Assembly (NCBI GenBank): GCA_016935715.1
Contig: JAFGQJ010000112.1
Span: forward strand, 1-33,737
DNA: 33,737 nucleotides
Source: Spirochaetales bacterium
GTDB lineage: Bacteria; Spirochaetota; Spirochaetia; SZUA-6; DRHE01
Reading direction: 5' to 3'
Positions 9,747 through 18,717 of this stretch are shown piece after piece. Each line of letters begins with the position of its first letter. Position 1 is the stretch's first letter. The translations under genes were made by a program, and so were the position numbers. The notes below the pieces were generated by a model. That model had not been told where the DNA came from and did not search any database. It was given only the letters and a program-made list of their open reading frames with translations.

Positions 9747-11366
9747 ATGCCGGGAATGATCGTCGCCTCCGAGCCTCTCGCGGTGGAAGAGGGATGGCGG
9801 GTGCTGGTGGAAGGCGGCAACGCGGTGGATGCTGCGGTTACGGCCGCTTTGGTGCAGGGCGTTGTGAATCCGCAGATGTGCGGGATCGGCGGCTATACGC
9901 TCTTGAACCTGTTTGTTCCGGGAAAGGGCGGTCAAGGACTCTCCCAAATCCACGACGCGCCGGCTCTGGCTGGTTCTGCAGTGAGGCCGGACATGTGGGT
10001 CAACGAGGTGATCCGGCCGAATCCCGACGGGTGGGGCTATTTCCTGAAAAACGGCGTCAACACGGTGGGATACACCGCCATCTGTACGCCCGGAGCAGTA
10101 AGAGGGCTGACAGAGATGCTCTCAAACTGGGGAACGATCTCATGGAAGCGTGCTCTGCAACCCGCGATTCGCATCGCCCGCGAGGGCTATATGGTCAGCG
10201 CCGCTGTGGACAACTACTGGAAGGAACGGGCCAGATACCCCGAGGCCTACTCCTTTATCGATATCATCCGCAGCAATGCCGAAGCGAGCCGGATCTACCT
10301 CACGGCCGAGGGAAAGTCTCTCGACAAGGGGGCAGCGCTAAGAAACCCCGACTACGCCGCTACGTTGACCCGGCTGGCAAACGACGGGCCGGAAGATTTC
10401 TACACGGGGAGCCTGGGTGAGATCATCAGCAGGGATCTGGATAAGAATGGCAGCTTTGTCACCATCTCTGACCTGGAAAATTACCAGGCACGTTCGGGCG
10501 ACCCCATAGCGACAACCTACCGCGGCTTCCGTGTGGAAACGGTTCCGCCTCCCCACGGGGGAGCGACCCTGCTCGCCATCCTCAACATCCTGGAGCATTT
10601 TGACCTGCGTTCCATGGGACACAATTCGCCGGATTACATCTACACGATAGCCATGGCCATGAAAGCGGGCTTTGCCGATCGCAATCCCCATCTCGGGGAT
10701 CCGAGCTTCGTGAATGTTCCTCTGGAGTGGATGATCTCCAGCGAAAGAGCTCGATACTGGTACGAAGAGATCCGGAGCGGCGGGCCGATTGAGGTGGTCT
10801 TTGCGCCTTCAGAGCCCCCGGAGACCACCCACCTCAGCGTGGTCGACAGCGGCGGAAACTGCGTCGCCCTGACGCATTCCCTCGGGACTTCCTCCGGCGT
10901 GATTACCCCGGGCCTGGGCTTCATGTACAACAACTCCATGGTCAATTTTCACCCGGTCCCGGGTCACCCCAATTCAATCGCTGCGGGCAAGGGGCGCACC
11001 ACCGGCATGACGCCGACCATCATCTACAGGAAGGATCAGCCCATTCTGGTGATCGGCGCCCCGGGGGCGACCCGGATCATCACCTCTTTGGTCCAGGTGA
11101 TTGTGAATGTGATCGATTTCGGCATGCCTGTAGAGCGGGCGGTGCTCGCTGCCCGCATGGACTGCCAGGGCGACCTCATCCGCTGCCAGGCCCGCATTCC
11201 CGGCCACGTATGCGCTGAAGTCGAGAAGCGCCATCCCGTCCGGCGCATGCCCGAGAGCCACGGGGGGCTCGGCCTGGTGCACGCGATCGCCATCGATCCC
11301 GAGTCTGGGGTTTTGTCCGGGGCAGCCGATTTCGGCAGCGGGGGAATGGCCCTGGAGGTCGAGTAG
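9747..11366 (+). CDS. Gamma-glutamyltransferase family protein (putative cytoplasmic Ntn-hydrolase)
   Basis: 539 aa; GGNAVDAAVTAALVQGVVNPQMCGIGG, catalytic-Thr context PPETTHLSVVDSGGNCVALTHSLG; no obvious signal peptide. Confidence 0.88.
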   Translation: MPGMIVASEPLAVEEGWRVLVEGGNAVDAAVTAALVQGVVNPQMCGIGGYTLLNLFVPGKGGQGLSQIHDAPALAGSAVRPDMWVNEVIRPNPDGWGYFLKNGVNTVGYTAICTPGAVRGLTEMLSNWGTISWKRALQPAIRIAREGYMVSAAVDNYWKERARYPEAYSFIDIIRSNAEASRIYLTAEGKSLDKGAALRNPDYAATLTRLANDGPEDFYTGSLGEIISRDLDKNGSFVTISDLENYQARSGDPIATTYRGFRVETVPPPHGGATLLAILNILEHFDLRSMGHNSPDYIYTIAMAMKAGFADRNPHLGDPSFVNVPLEWMISSERARYWYEEIRSGGPIEVVFAPSEPPETTHLSVVDSGGNCVALTHSLGTSSGVITPGLGFMYNNSMVNFHPVPGHPNSIAAGKGRTTGMTPTIIYRKDQPILVIGAPGATRIITSLVQVIVNVIDFGMPVERAVLAARMDCQGDLIRCQARIPGHVCAEVEKRHPVRRMPESHGGLGLVHAIAIDPESGVLSGAADFGSGGMALEVE

Positions 11367-11369
11367 GCT

Positions 11370-11431
11370 TCCCGGCCGCCCTCATGCCGGGAGCGGGGCG
11401 ATCCACCGCCGCGGGGACACGATAGCGGCGG
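11370..11431. terminator. Candidate convergent terminator region (two GC-rich stem-loops, no U-tract)
   Basis: TCCCGGC 11370-11376 / GCCGGGA 11386-11392 and CCGCCGC 11406-11412 / GCGGCGG 11425-11431, between convergent genes. Confidence 0.35.
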
Positions 11432-11455
11432 GGGGCTCTGTAGTCGCAGGGGGCT

Positions 11456-12616
11456 CTATGGCCGCCGCGGGTCGCTCGGCTTCCCGGCGACGATTACTTT
11501 CTGCAGCTCCAGGTCCGGGTTCACGATAATGATGTCGGCGTCCATACCGGAGGCTAGGTACCCTTTGCGATCGATGCCCAGCAGACGGGCGGCATTGCCT
11601 GAGCAGAGCATCGAGGCCTGCGGGAGCGAACGACCGTAAACGTTAACGGCGCGAAAGAATCCTTTTTCCAAGGTCAGGGCGCTACCGGACAGCAGGTCGT
11701 CCGACACCCTGCGCACCCCGCGATCCGGGGTCACTTCCAGTTTCCAGCCGGGATACAAGCCGTCGTATATTCCGGGGGAGCTGCCTGCGCCGGGTACGCT
11801 GTCGGTGATGAACACCACCCGCTCCATTCCCTTGCAGCGCAGTGATTTTTCCACCAGCATCGGATAGACGTGGACGCCGTCGGGAATGATTTCCACGGTC
11901 AGCCTGTCCTCGATGTTGATATAGTCGGTGACTCCTTCCGGGTAGACCCCCTCATCGATTTCCTCGGGAATGGGGAACAGGTCGTAGAAATGCGTTACCA
12001 GGCGCATGCCTGCGTCCACGGCCTCACGAATTTGGGGGACATCCGCGAAGCTGTGGGCCATGCTGGTGACGATGCCATTGCGCGCGGCCCAGCGGATGAA
12101 ATCCGTTGCCCCTTCCAGCTCGGGCGAAACGTCCCATATGCGGATCGTCCCTTGGCCGGCTTCGAACAGGGCCTCGGTGTTTTCCGCCGTGATCGGGGCC
12201 AGAGAGTCGGAAGAGCCGGCGCTGGCATCGCTGATGTAGAGGATTTCCGGTCTGAATCCCACCAGATTCGGCGTTCGTTTGAAGTGGTCGGTTTCCTTCA
12301 GTCCTTTTCGGATGACCTCGATGTCTTCCTGCAGTGTGCCGGCCAAGGTAGGAACGCAGGCTGTAATGCCGTGACCGAGCTGCAGGCGTGCAAACTCGGC
12401 CAGGTCCCCGTGATCGACCCGCACCTCGTGCAGCCCGTGGGTGTGGATGTCGATTAAACCGGGCAGCACGTAGCAGCCCTCCGCGTCGATTACCTCTTCC
12501 CCGTATTCACCTTTCAGCTCCGGGCCGATCGAGCGGATCGTCTTTCCCTCGGTCCGTACGTCGCAGCCGATTTCCATCCTGTTTGCATGCAGAACCTTGC
12601 CGTTTTTTATGATCAT
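11456..12616 (-). CDS. N-acetylglucosamine-6-phosphate deacetylase-like amidohydrolase (divergent NagA)
   Basis: 386 aa; LPGLIDIHTHG, GFRPEILYIS, AHS, THFYDLF, PDGVHVYP, FITDSVPG; ATG preceded by GAGGAGGAG. Confidence 0.82.
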   Translation of the reverse strand: MIIKNGKVLHANRMEIGCDVRTEGKTIRSIGPELKGEYGEEVIDAEGCYVLPGLIDIHTHGLHEVRVDHGDLAEFARLQLGHGITACVPTLAGTLQEDIEVIRKGLKETDHFKRTPNLVGFRPEILYISDASAGSSDSLAPITAENTEALFEAGQGTIRIWDVSPELEGATDFIRWAARNGIVTSMAHSFADVPQIREAVDAGMRLVTHFYDLFPIPEEIDEGVYPEGVTDYINIEDRLTVEIIPDGVHVYPMLVEKSLRCKGMERVVFITDSVPGAGSSPGIYDGLYPGWKLEVTPDRGVRRVSDDLLSGSALTLEKGFFRAVNVYGRSLPQASMLCSGNAARLLGIDRKGYLASGMDADIIIVNPDLELQKVIVAGKPSDPRRP

Positions 12617-12636
12617 GAAGCTCCTCCTCAGCCGAA

Positions 12637-13476
12637 TCAGCCCTTGATGGCTCCAGCGGTTAGTCCCTTGATGAAGTATCGGGACAGGGCTACAAACAGA
12701 ATGATGGGCGGGACCGCGGCGGCCGACAGAATCGCGAACAGCAGGCCGTAGTCCGTTTCGTGCTTACCGAACAGCCGAGCGGTAGCCAGGGGGATGGTCA
12801 TCAACGAATCCTTGTTGATCAGGATCAACGGGAACCAGAAATCATTCCAGACCGGAACCAGATTGTACACCGCTACCACGACGATCGCCGGGCTCAGCAG
12901 GGGAACGATTACGCTGGTGAAGATGCGGGTCTCACCGTAGCCGTCGATCCGCGCCGCGTCACTGAGCTCATCTGGGATCTCCCGTATGAAGCCGGTGAAA
13001 ATCAGGATGCCCGCGGGTATGCCCATGGCCGTGTAGATTATTATCAGTGAAATCAAACTGTTGAACAGGTTGATGGTTATGAAAATCTGCATGATGTTGA
13101 TCGTGCCCAGCCGAATGGGAAGCATCAGACCGATCAGGAAATAGAGAAAAACCGTCTGGTTGCCCCGGAAGCGGTATTTGGCAATCGCGTAGGAGGCTAT
13201 GGAGGTTGCCATAATGGCGAAGAGGATGGCCAAGAATGACACCAGTACGCTGTTGAAGAAATATCGTTCGTAGCTCTGCTGGATGAACAGGCGGGCGTAA
13301 TTGTCCAGGAACAGTGGCTTGGGAAACGCGAAAGGGTTCTTGAAGATGAGGCGGCTGGCCTTCACCGAGGAAACCAGCATCAGCAGTATCGGAAACAGAA
13401 CGACCACGCTCTGGGCCAGTAGCACCAGATACAGCACCGTTCTCAGCGTTTGTCTCCGCACTTGCAGCCAGGTCAT
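12637..13476 (-). CDS. Carbohydrate ABC transporter permease (MalG-type)
   Basis: 279 aa; multi-TM with EAA-type loop (ELSDAARIDGYGETRIFTSVIVPLLSPAI) and C-terminal F-x-K-G-L-T-A-G-A-I-K-G. Confidence 0.93.
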   Translation of the reverse strand: MTWLQVRRQTLRTVLYLVLLAQSVVVLFPILLMLVSSVKASRLIFKNPFAFPKPLFLDNYARLFIQQSYERYFFNSVLVSFLAILFAIMATSIASYAIAKYRFRGNQTVFLYFLIGLMLPIRLGTINIMQIFITINLFNSLISLIIIYTAMGIPAGILIFTGFIREIPDELSDAARIDGYGETRIFTSVIVPLLSPAIVVVAVYNLVPVWNDFWFPLILINKDSLMTIPLATARLFGKHETDYGLLFAILSAAAVPPIILFVALSRYFIKGLTAGAIKG

Positions 13477-13497
13477 TCGCTTGTTTCTCCCCGCAGC

Positions 13498-14400
13498 TCA
13501 GCCGCTGCGCCGAAAAATCCTGAGAAACAGAAGGACTCCCGTGAAGATGATGAAGAACATGATCGAGGCCAGCGCAGCCCCCAACCCGACGTCATTCACG
13601 TTGTTCATCACCGTCCCGAACGCCGTACGATAGAAGAACGAACCGAATACGTCGGTGGCGTATTCGGGATTTCCGTAGACCGTCTCCATGGTGTACACGA
13701 TTTCGAACTCGCTGAAATTGCCCACAAAGGTGAGGATCGTCACGATTCCGATAATCGGTTTCAATATGGGAATCAGGATGTGACGCACTTCACCGAGAGC
13801 ACCCAGTCCGTCGATTCTTCCCGCCTCGAGGATATCGGTGTTGATGCTGTCGATTCCCGCCGTGAAAAAGATGATGGGTATGCCGATGTAGTGCCAGGCC
13901 GTGACCACCGCCAGGATCGGCAGTGCCAGCAGCGGGTCGCCGAGCCAAGGCCGGATCAATGCTTCCAAACCGGCGGCGCGCAGGATGCGGTCGAATACGC
14001 CCCAAACTGGATTGAGGATAAGCTTGAAGACGAATCCCACGATAATGACCGATAGAGCCACGGGCACGAAAAAAAGTGTGCGAAAGAAACGCTGTCCCCG
14101 GAACTTGCGGGTCAGCAGCACGGCTAAAAAGAAGCCGAAGGCATTCTGAGTAATGCAGACCATCAGGAAGAACTGGACGTTGTTCCTGAGAACGTTGAAG
14201 AACCGCTCGCGGAAAGGAAACTGCGTAAACAGCTTGACGTAGTTACCGATGCCGACGAATTGGTTCGGCCGTATGCCCGTTCCCGTGTACAAGCTGAATC
14301 GCATCGATTGCAGGATCGGCATGATCATGAATGCCGTGTAGATGCTGAGGGCGGGCAACAGATAGAGCAGCAGGTAGAACCTGATCTTGCGAGATTGCAT
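13498..14400 (-). CDS. Carbohydrate ABC transporter permease (MalF-type)
   Basis: 300 aa; multi-TM with EAA loop (DILEAGRIDGLGALGEVRHILIPILKPI). Confidence 0.93.
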   Translation of the reverse strand: MQSRKIRFYLLLYLLPALSIYTAFMIMPILQSMRFSLYTGTGIRPNQFVGIGNYVKLFTQFPFRERFFNVLRNNVQFFLMVCITQNAFGFFLAVLLTRKFRGQRFFRTLFFVPVALSVIIVGFVFKLILNPVWGVFDRILRAAGLEALIRPWLGDPLLALPILAVVTAWHYIGIPIIFFTAGIDSINTDILEAGRIDGLGALGEVRHILIPILKPIIGIVTILTFVGNFSEFEIVYTMETVYGNPEYATDVFGSFFYRTAFGTVMNNVNDVGLGAALASIMFFIIFTGVLLFLRIFRRSG

Positions 14401-14416
14401 GCGATGATTTACCAGC

Positions 14417-14450
14417 CGACGTTCGCCCGGCTGAAGCCGAGCGAACGTCG
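14417..14450 (-). promoter_or_regulatory. Intercistronic stem-loop between solute-binding protein and permease genes
   Basis: 10-bp stem CGACGTTCGC/GCGAACGTCG, one mismatch, 4-bp inner stem, TGAA loop (+ strand); no T-run on the minus strand. Confidence 0.7.
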
Positions 14451-14464
14451 ACCCTCAGTATGGC

Positions 14465-15745
14465 TCAATAATACCAGGTGTCCAGGCCTTTCTGGACGTG
14501 TGCGGTCGCCTCTTTGGCGCTCCACGTGCCGTTCATGAATTTCTGCATCGCCTCGTTCTCCAGGGTGGCCCCGCTGGGCTCCTGGCGGGAGAGCTTCTCC
14601 CACATGAGCTGCCCGGTGGTATCCACATCCGGCCGCTGGGCGATTTGCACGATTTCCAAGGCCAAAGGATCGGCTATGTCGAACTTGACTTTCAGAGGAG
14701 GGAACATGCCGGGAAGCTCGTTTGCCAAAAGCGAAGCGTGTTCGGGCGTGGCAACCCAGCGCAGGAACTCCACTCCCTCATCCTTGTATTGGGTCGCCTT
14801 GTTGAGGCCCAATCCCAGGTCCGCATAAAAGGCGTACTGCATGCGGTCGCCCTTCTTTTCAACCGGCGGTCCGAACCAGCCAACCTCCAGGCCGGAATCC
14901 CGTATGATGCCTAGCTCCCAGGAGCCGGCTATCCACAGGGCCGCCTGCCCGTTGATGAACATCTGCTGCATAGTCACGTAATCGATAGCCTGATAATTCG
15001 GGGGGAAGAACTCGATCAGCTCCTTCATCTTCTCATAGGCTTTGACAAACAGCGGATCGGTGTATTTGATCTCCTTGTTGATCAGCTTCTGGCGGGTTTT
15101 TTCCCCTCCGTAGAAGTTCGGACCCAGATCGCACAGCAGAGTCTCTGTCAGTACCCACTGCTCATTGGTGCCGTGAGCGAGAACCGTTTCACCGGCGTTC
15201 TTGAGTTTGCGGCTCAGCTGAATAAACTCGTCCCAGGTAACGGGCTCCTGGAGGCCATGCTCGGAGAATATTTCCAGGTTGGTCCATACACCGGTGATCG
15301 AGCCGAAATAGGGTAGCCCGTAGCTCACCCCATCCTCGGTTGCCCAGGTAGCCACGGAATTGGCGGTGAAGTCGGAGCGCAGATTCGGCACCAGGTCGTT
15401 CAACTCGTATATGTAGCCCGCGTCGTAGATCTGACGACCCCCATCGTAGGATCGCAGGATCATGATGTCCGCACCGACACCTGTTTCGAGGGATGTCTTC
15501 AACGCCGTATCGTATTCCGAGTTCTTGATGGGTTCGAACTTGATCTGAATATTAGGATGCTTTTCCATGAAAACCGCATTTATGCGGTTCTCCCGTTCGG
15601 CGTCCTCGGTCCTGAGGCTGGTGTATCTCAGCACCACCTTTTGCGGGCCGGCGGCCTGTTCTTCCCCGCCGCCCCCGGCGAACACGGGGCCCGCAGTCAA
15701 CGCCAGGGCCACTGCGATAATCACTAACACAACGCCATTTTTCAC
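14465..15745 (-). CDS. Extracellular sugar-type solute-binding protein
   Basis: Start GTG (15745) preceded by AAGGAGGACGAA; signal peptide VKNGVVLVIIAVALALTAGPVFAGGGGEEQ; family 1 SBP features. Upstream part of track ORF (to 15961) is likely untranslated. Confidence 0.88.
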   Translation of the reverse strand: MKNGVVLVIIAVALALTAGPVFAGGGGEEQAAGPQKVVLRYTSLRTEDAERENRINAVFMEKHPNIQIKFEPIKNSEYDTALKTSLETGVGADIMILRSYDGGRQIYDAGYIYELNDLVPNLRSDFTANSVATWATEDGVSYGLPYFGSITGVWTNLEIFSEHGLQEPVTWDEFIQLSRKLKNAGETVLAHGTNEQWVLTETLLCDLGPNFYGGEKTRQKLINKEIKYTDPLFVKAYEKMKELIEFFPPNYQAIDYVTMQQMFINGQAALWIAGSWELGIIRDSGLEVGWFGPPVEKKGDRMQYAFYADLGLGLNKATQYKDEGVEFLRWVATPEHASLLANELPGMFPPLKVKFDIADPLALEIVQIAQRPDVDTTGQLMWEKLSRQEPSGATLENEAMQKFMNGTWSAKEATAHVQKGLDTWYY

Positions 15746-15962
15746 TTCGTCCTCCTTGATCCTTGAAGTTTTTGTAGAAACATCTCGATCGGGGTCCCTC
15801 ATCCTTTGAACCGAATGCAGTTGGAGTTTGCCTATTACCTCCTTTCCCGACCTGTCTGCACAACGCTCGATCGCTGGGTTCGATCCAACTGCGAAGCGAC
15901 GCGCGGGCAGATGAATCCCTTCTATCAGGTAAAACCCCCTCGTCAACCAAAGTCCGAACAAC

Positions 15963-17171
15963 CTATGGACAGAAGATCCGGTCCATCGCGATCAGGGCGA
16001 TTCCTAGGGCTGAGCTGTCGACCCCCAGCTTCGAAACTCTGATCTCGATGTCCTCGGCGATACCCATCATCGTGTATTGCTTCAGGGATTCTTTGATGCT
16101 GTCGATCAATATGCTGCCGGCGTTGACCAATCCGCCCCCCAGGATCAACAGCTGCGGATCGAGCAAGTTCACCGCATTCGCCGTGGCGGCCCCTATGTAT
16201 CTCCCTGCTTCCCTCAGCAGGGCAACGGAATACTCGTCGTTCATGCTGGCGGCTATGGCGACATCGTGGGCCGTGACGGTTTCACATTTTCCGTGGGTCA
16301 GCCGCTCGAGCAGTTCGGATCGCTTCTCGGCGATTCCGCTTGCGGCCTGGCGGGCGATTCCTCTGCCGGAGGCCACGGTCTCCAGGCATCCCCGTTTGCC
16401 GCAGGTGCACTCCGTACCGTCGAGCTTGACGACCGAATGACCGATTTCCCCCGCTTTGTAGCCGCTTCCGGTATACAGCTCGCGGTTGAGAAAAAGAGAC
16501 ATCCCGATGCCGTAGCCCAGATCCAGGGTCAAAAAATCTTTGGCCTGCTTGCCTTCCCCCAGCCAACGTTCTGCAAAGCCCGCCGCCCTGGAGCAGTCCT
16601 CCACGTAAACCGGCTTTCCCTGCTCCTGTTCAAAGATCTCCCGTATGCGTACATCCCGCCAACCCGGAATGTTCTCCGCGATCACCGAGATCCCGGTGTC
16701 GGGATTGACGAATCCGGGGACGCACAGCCCGATTGATGGAATTTCAGCGGTGGCGCGTTGCGATTTGATCAGAGTTTGGCAGACTGTCTTCATCTGCTCG
16801 AGGATCAGCTTGACGGGAAGTTGGGGTCTTATTTCGAAATACACCCGGTCCACGACCTCGCCTCTAAGATTGACGAGGATGCCGATTACGTGGGTTGCAC
16901 CGAGATCGATGCCGATGAAATTGCTGTGTGCCCCGTTCAGTCGCAGGATCTCCTGCCTCCGTCCGACCTGCGAGTCCTTGTATCCCGCGCTTTCGATCAA
17001 CAGCTTGTTGGAAAGATCCCGCACTAGTGTCGACACCGTTTTCTTGTCGATATCGAGGGCTTCGGCTATCTCGGTGCGCGTACAGTTGTCCTTCTCCCGT
17101 ACGAAGTTGAGCACCTGGAGCTGTTTGGCATGTACACTGTCCAGGTCCGAAAAATTCTTCGTTTTTCTCAT
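15963..17171 (-). CDS. ROK family transcriptional regulator / sugar kinase-like protein
   Basis: 402 aa; N-terminal HTH (TRTEIAEALDIDKKTVSTLVRDL), FIGIDLGATHVIGI, zinc motif CTCGKRGCLE. Confidence 0.9.
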   Translation of the reverse strand: MRKTKNFSDLDSVHAKQLQVLNFVREKDNCTRTEIAEALDIDKKTVSTLVRDLSNKLLIESAGYKDSQVGRRQEILRLNGAHSNFIGIDLGATHVIGILVNLRGEVVDRVYFEIRPQLPVKLILEQMKTVCQTLIKSQRATAEIPSIGLCVPGFVNPDTGISVIAENIPGWRDVRIREIFEQEQGKPVYVEDCSRAAGFAERWLGEGKQAKDFLTLDLGYGIGMSLFLNRELYTGSGYKAGEIGHSVVKLDGTECTCGKRGCLETVASGRGIARQAASGIAEKRSELLERLTHGKCETVTAHDVAIAASMNDEYSVALLREAGRYIGAATANAVNLLDPQLLILGGGLVNAGSILIDSIKESLKQYTMMGIAEDIEIRVSKLGVDSSALGIALIAMDRIFCP

Positions 17172-17183
17172 ATTGTTCCCCGA

Positions 17184-17212
17184 ATAGTAACATGGATGGC
17201 GGAAAAATGCAA
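17184..17212 (-). promoter_or_regulatory. Candidate sigma70-type promoter of the ROK gene
   Basis: Minus strand TTGCAT (17212-17207) - N17 - TACTAT (17189-17184), close upstream of ATG at 17171. Confidence 0.45.
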
Positions 17213-17285
17213 TTTCCTTGTAACAATCCCTTTTTTGACTGTTGTTGAGCTATTAGGCGTATTAGGAGTTTTATTTGCCCTATTA

Positions 17286-17313
17286 TTGACTAATCGGCAT
17301 ATTGGACTATAAT
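17286..17313 (+). promoter_or_regulatory. Candidate sigma70-type promoter of the aminotransferase gene
   Basis: TTGACT (17286-17291) - N16 - TATAAT (17308-17313). Confidence 0.65.
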
Positions 17314-17376
17314 AGTCGTGACGCTGCTGCAACATACAATCGAATCAAACCGCCGGATTCTCAATTGGAGGAAGAA

Positions 17377-18705
17377 ATGAAAGACCGATTGGCTATCGAG
17401 GGAGGAAACCCGGTTATCGAGCCAGGGTCGGTCAAACCCTGGCCGGTGATCGATCAACGGGACAAGGACGCCGTCATGCGTGTCCTGGACGGTGCCTATC
17501 TATGCGGAGGGGGAGCCCCCGAAGCCAAGGCATTGGAGGAGGAGTGGGCCCGCTACGTGGGCCGAAAATACTGTTTGACCACGAGCAGCGGAACCGCCGC
17601 CCTCCACATGGCCCTGGCGGCTTTGAACATCGGTCCAGGGGATGAGGTGATCGTGCCCTCTCACACATTCCTGGCAACCGCATCCTGCGTGCTGCATGCA
17701 GGGGCGATCCCCGTTTTCGTGGATATCGACCGCCGGACCTATACCATGGATCCCGAGAAGATCGAGGAGAAAACCAGCGATCACACCAAGGCGATCATTC
17801 CGGTGCACCTGCATGGATTGTGCGCGGACATGGACCGGATTCAGTCGATCGCGAAAAAACACAAACTCTTCGTGATTGAAGACGCCTGCCAGGCCCATGG
17901 TGCGGAATACAACGGAAAGAAAGCCGGTACGCTGGGGGACCTGGCCGCGTTCAGTTTGAACAGTTCCAAGAACCTCTGTGCGGGAGAGGGGGGTTTGCTG
18001 GTCATGGATGATGATACCCACTTCTCCCGGGCCGATATGCTGCGGATGTTCGGAGACGAGGTAGACGATGAAACCAAGCTGCGGGTCTACAACGCTTCGA
18101 TTCTCGGCTACATGTACAGGAACCAGGAGCTGCCGGCCGCCTTTACGCGGGCGCAGCTGCAGCGATTGGATGAGAACAACGATATTCGCATTCAAAACTG
18201 TGATTATTTGAGTGAAAATCTCAAGGGAATTCCCGGACTGCATACCCCCTATGTCCCGGAAGGATACAAACATGTCTATTGGATGTACGTTATAGAGTTC
18301 TATCCGGAAGAGACGGACATAGGCTTGAGCCCGACAGAATTCCGCATCGGAATGGAAAAAGCTCTGTTCGCCGAAGGGGTTCAGCTGGGTCAGTGGCAGA
18401 CGATGCCCGTTCCCGATCAGGACCTGTTCCAGACGAAGAAGGGATATGCGGCCAGCGGTTTCCCGTGGAGTTATACCGAACGGGGCAAACAGATCGTCTA
18501 CAGGGGAACGGAATTCCCCAATGCACTGGATCTGTGCGAACGCTACACCGCGGTGGTCGGTTTTGCTCCCCCCAATGATCTGAGCTTGATGGAGAAGTAC
18601 GTAAAGGCCTTCAAGAAAGTCTTCGCCAACCTCGGTGTCGTAAAGAAGCATTGGCAGGATGACATGGTGGCCCACTACCGGGGCGAGTTGTTCCGGGCGA
18701 AATAG
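17377..18705 (+). CDS. DegT/DnrJ/EryC1/StrS-family aminotransferase
   Basis: SSGTAALHMALAALNIGPGDEVIVPSHTFLAT, VIEDACQAHGA, PLP-Lys context SLNSSKNLCAGEGG; ATG 17377 preceded by GGAGGAAGAA. Track start 17302 falls inside the predicted promoter. Confidence 0.92.
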   Translation: MKDRLAIEGGNPVIEPGSVKPWPVIDQRDKDAVMRVLDGAYLCGGGAPEAKALEEEWARYVGRKYCLTTSSGTAALHMALAALNIGPGDEVIVPSHTFLATASCVLHAGAIPVFVDIDRRTYTMDPEKIEEKTSDHTKAIIPVHLHGLCADMDRIQSIAKKHKLFVIEDACQAHGAEYNGKKAGTLGDLAAFSLNSSKNLCAGEGGLLVMDDDTHFSRADMLRMFGDEVDDETKLRVYNASILGYMYRNQELPAAFTRAQLQRLDENNDIRIQNCDYLSENLKGIPGLHTPYVPEGYKHVYWMYVIEFYPEETDIGLSPTEFRIGMEKALFAEGVQLGQWQTMPVPDQDLFQTKKGYAASGFPWSYTERGKQIVYRGTEFPNALDLCERYTAVVGFAPPNDLSLMEKYVKAFKKVFANLGVVKKHWQDDMVAHYRGELFRAK

Positions 18706-18717
18706 GAGGAGGATGCC

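Noticed and set aside
15746-15961. N-terminal extension of the solute-binding protein ORF
   Set aside because: No signal-peptide logic, and a clear RBS plus signal peptide begins at 15745; treated as leader
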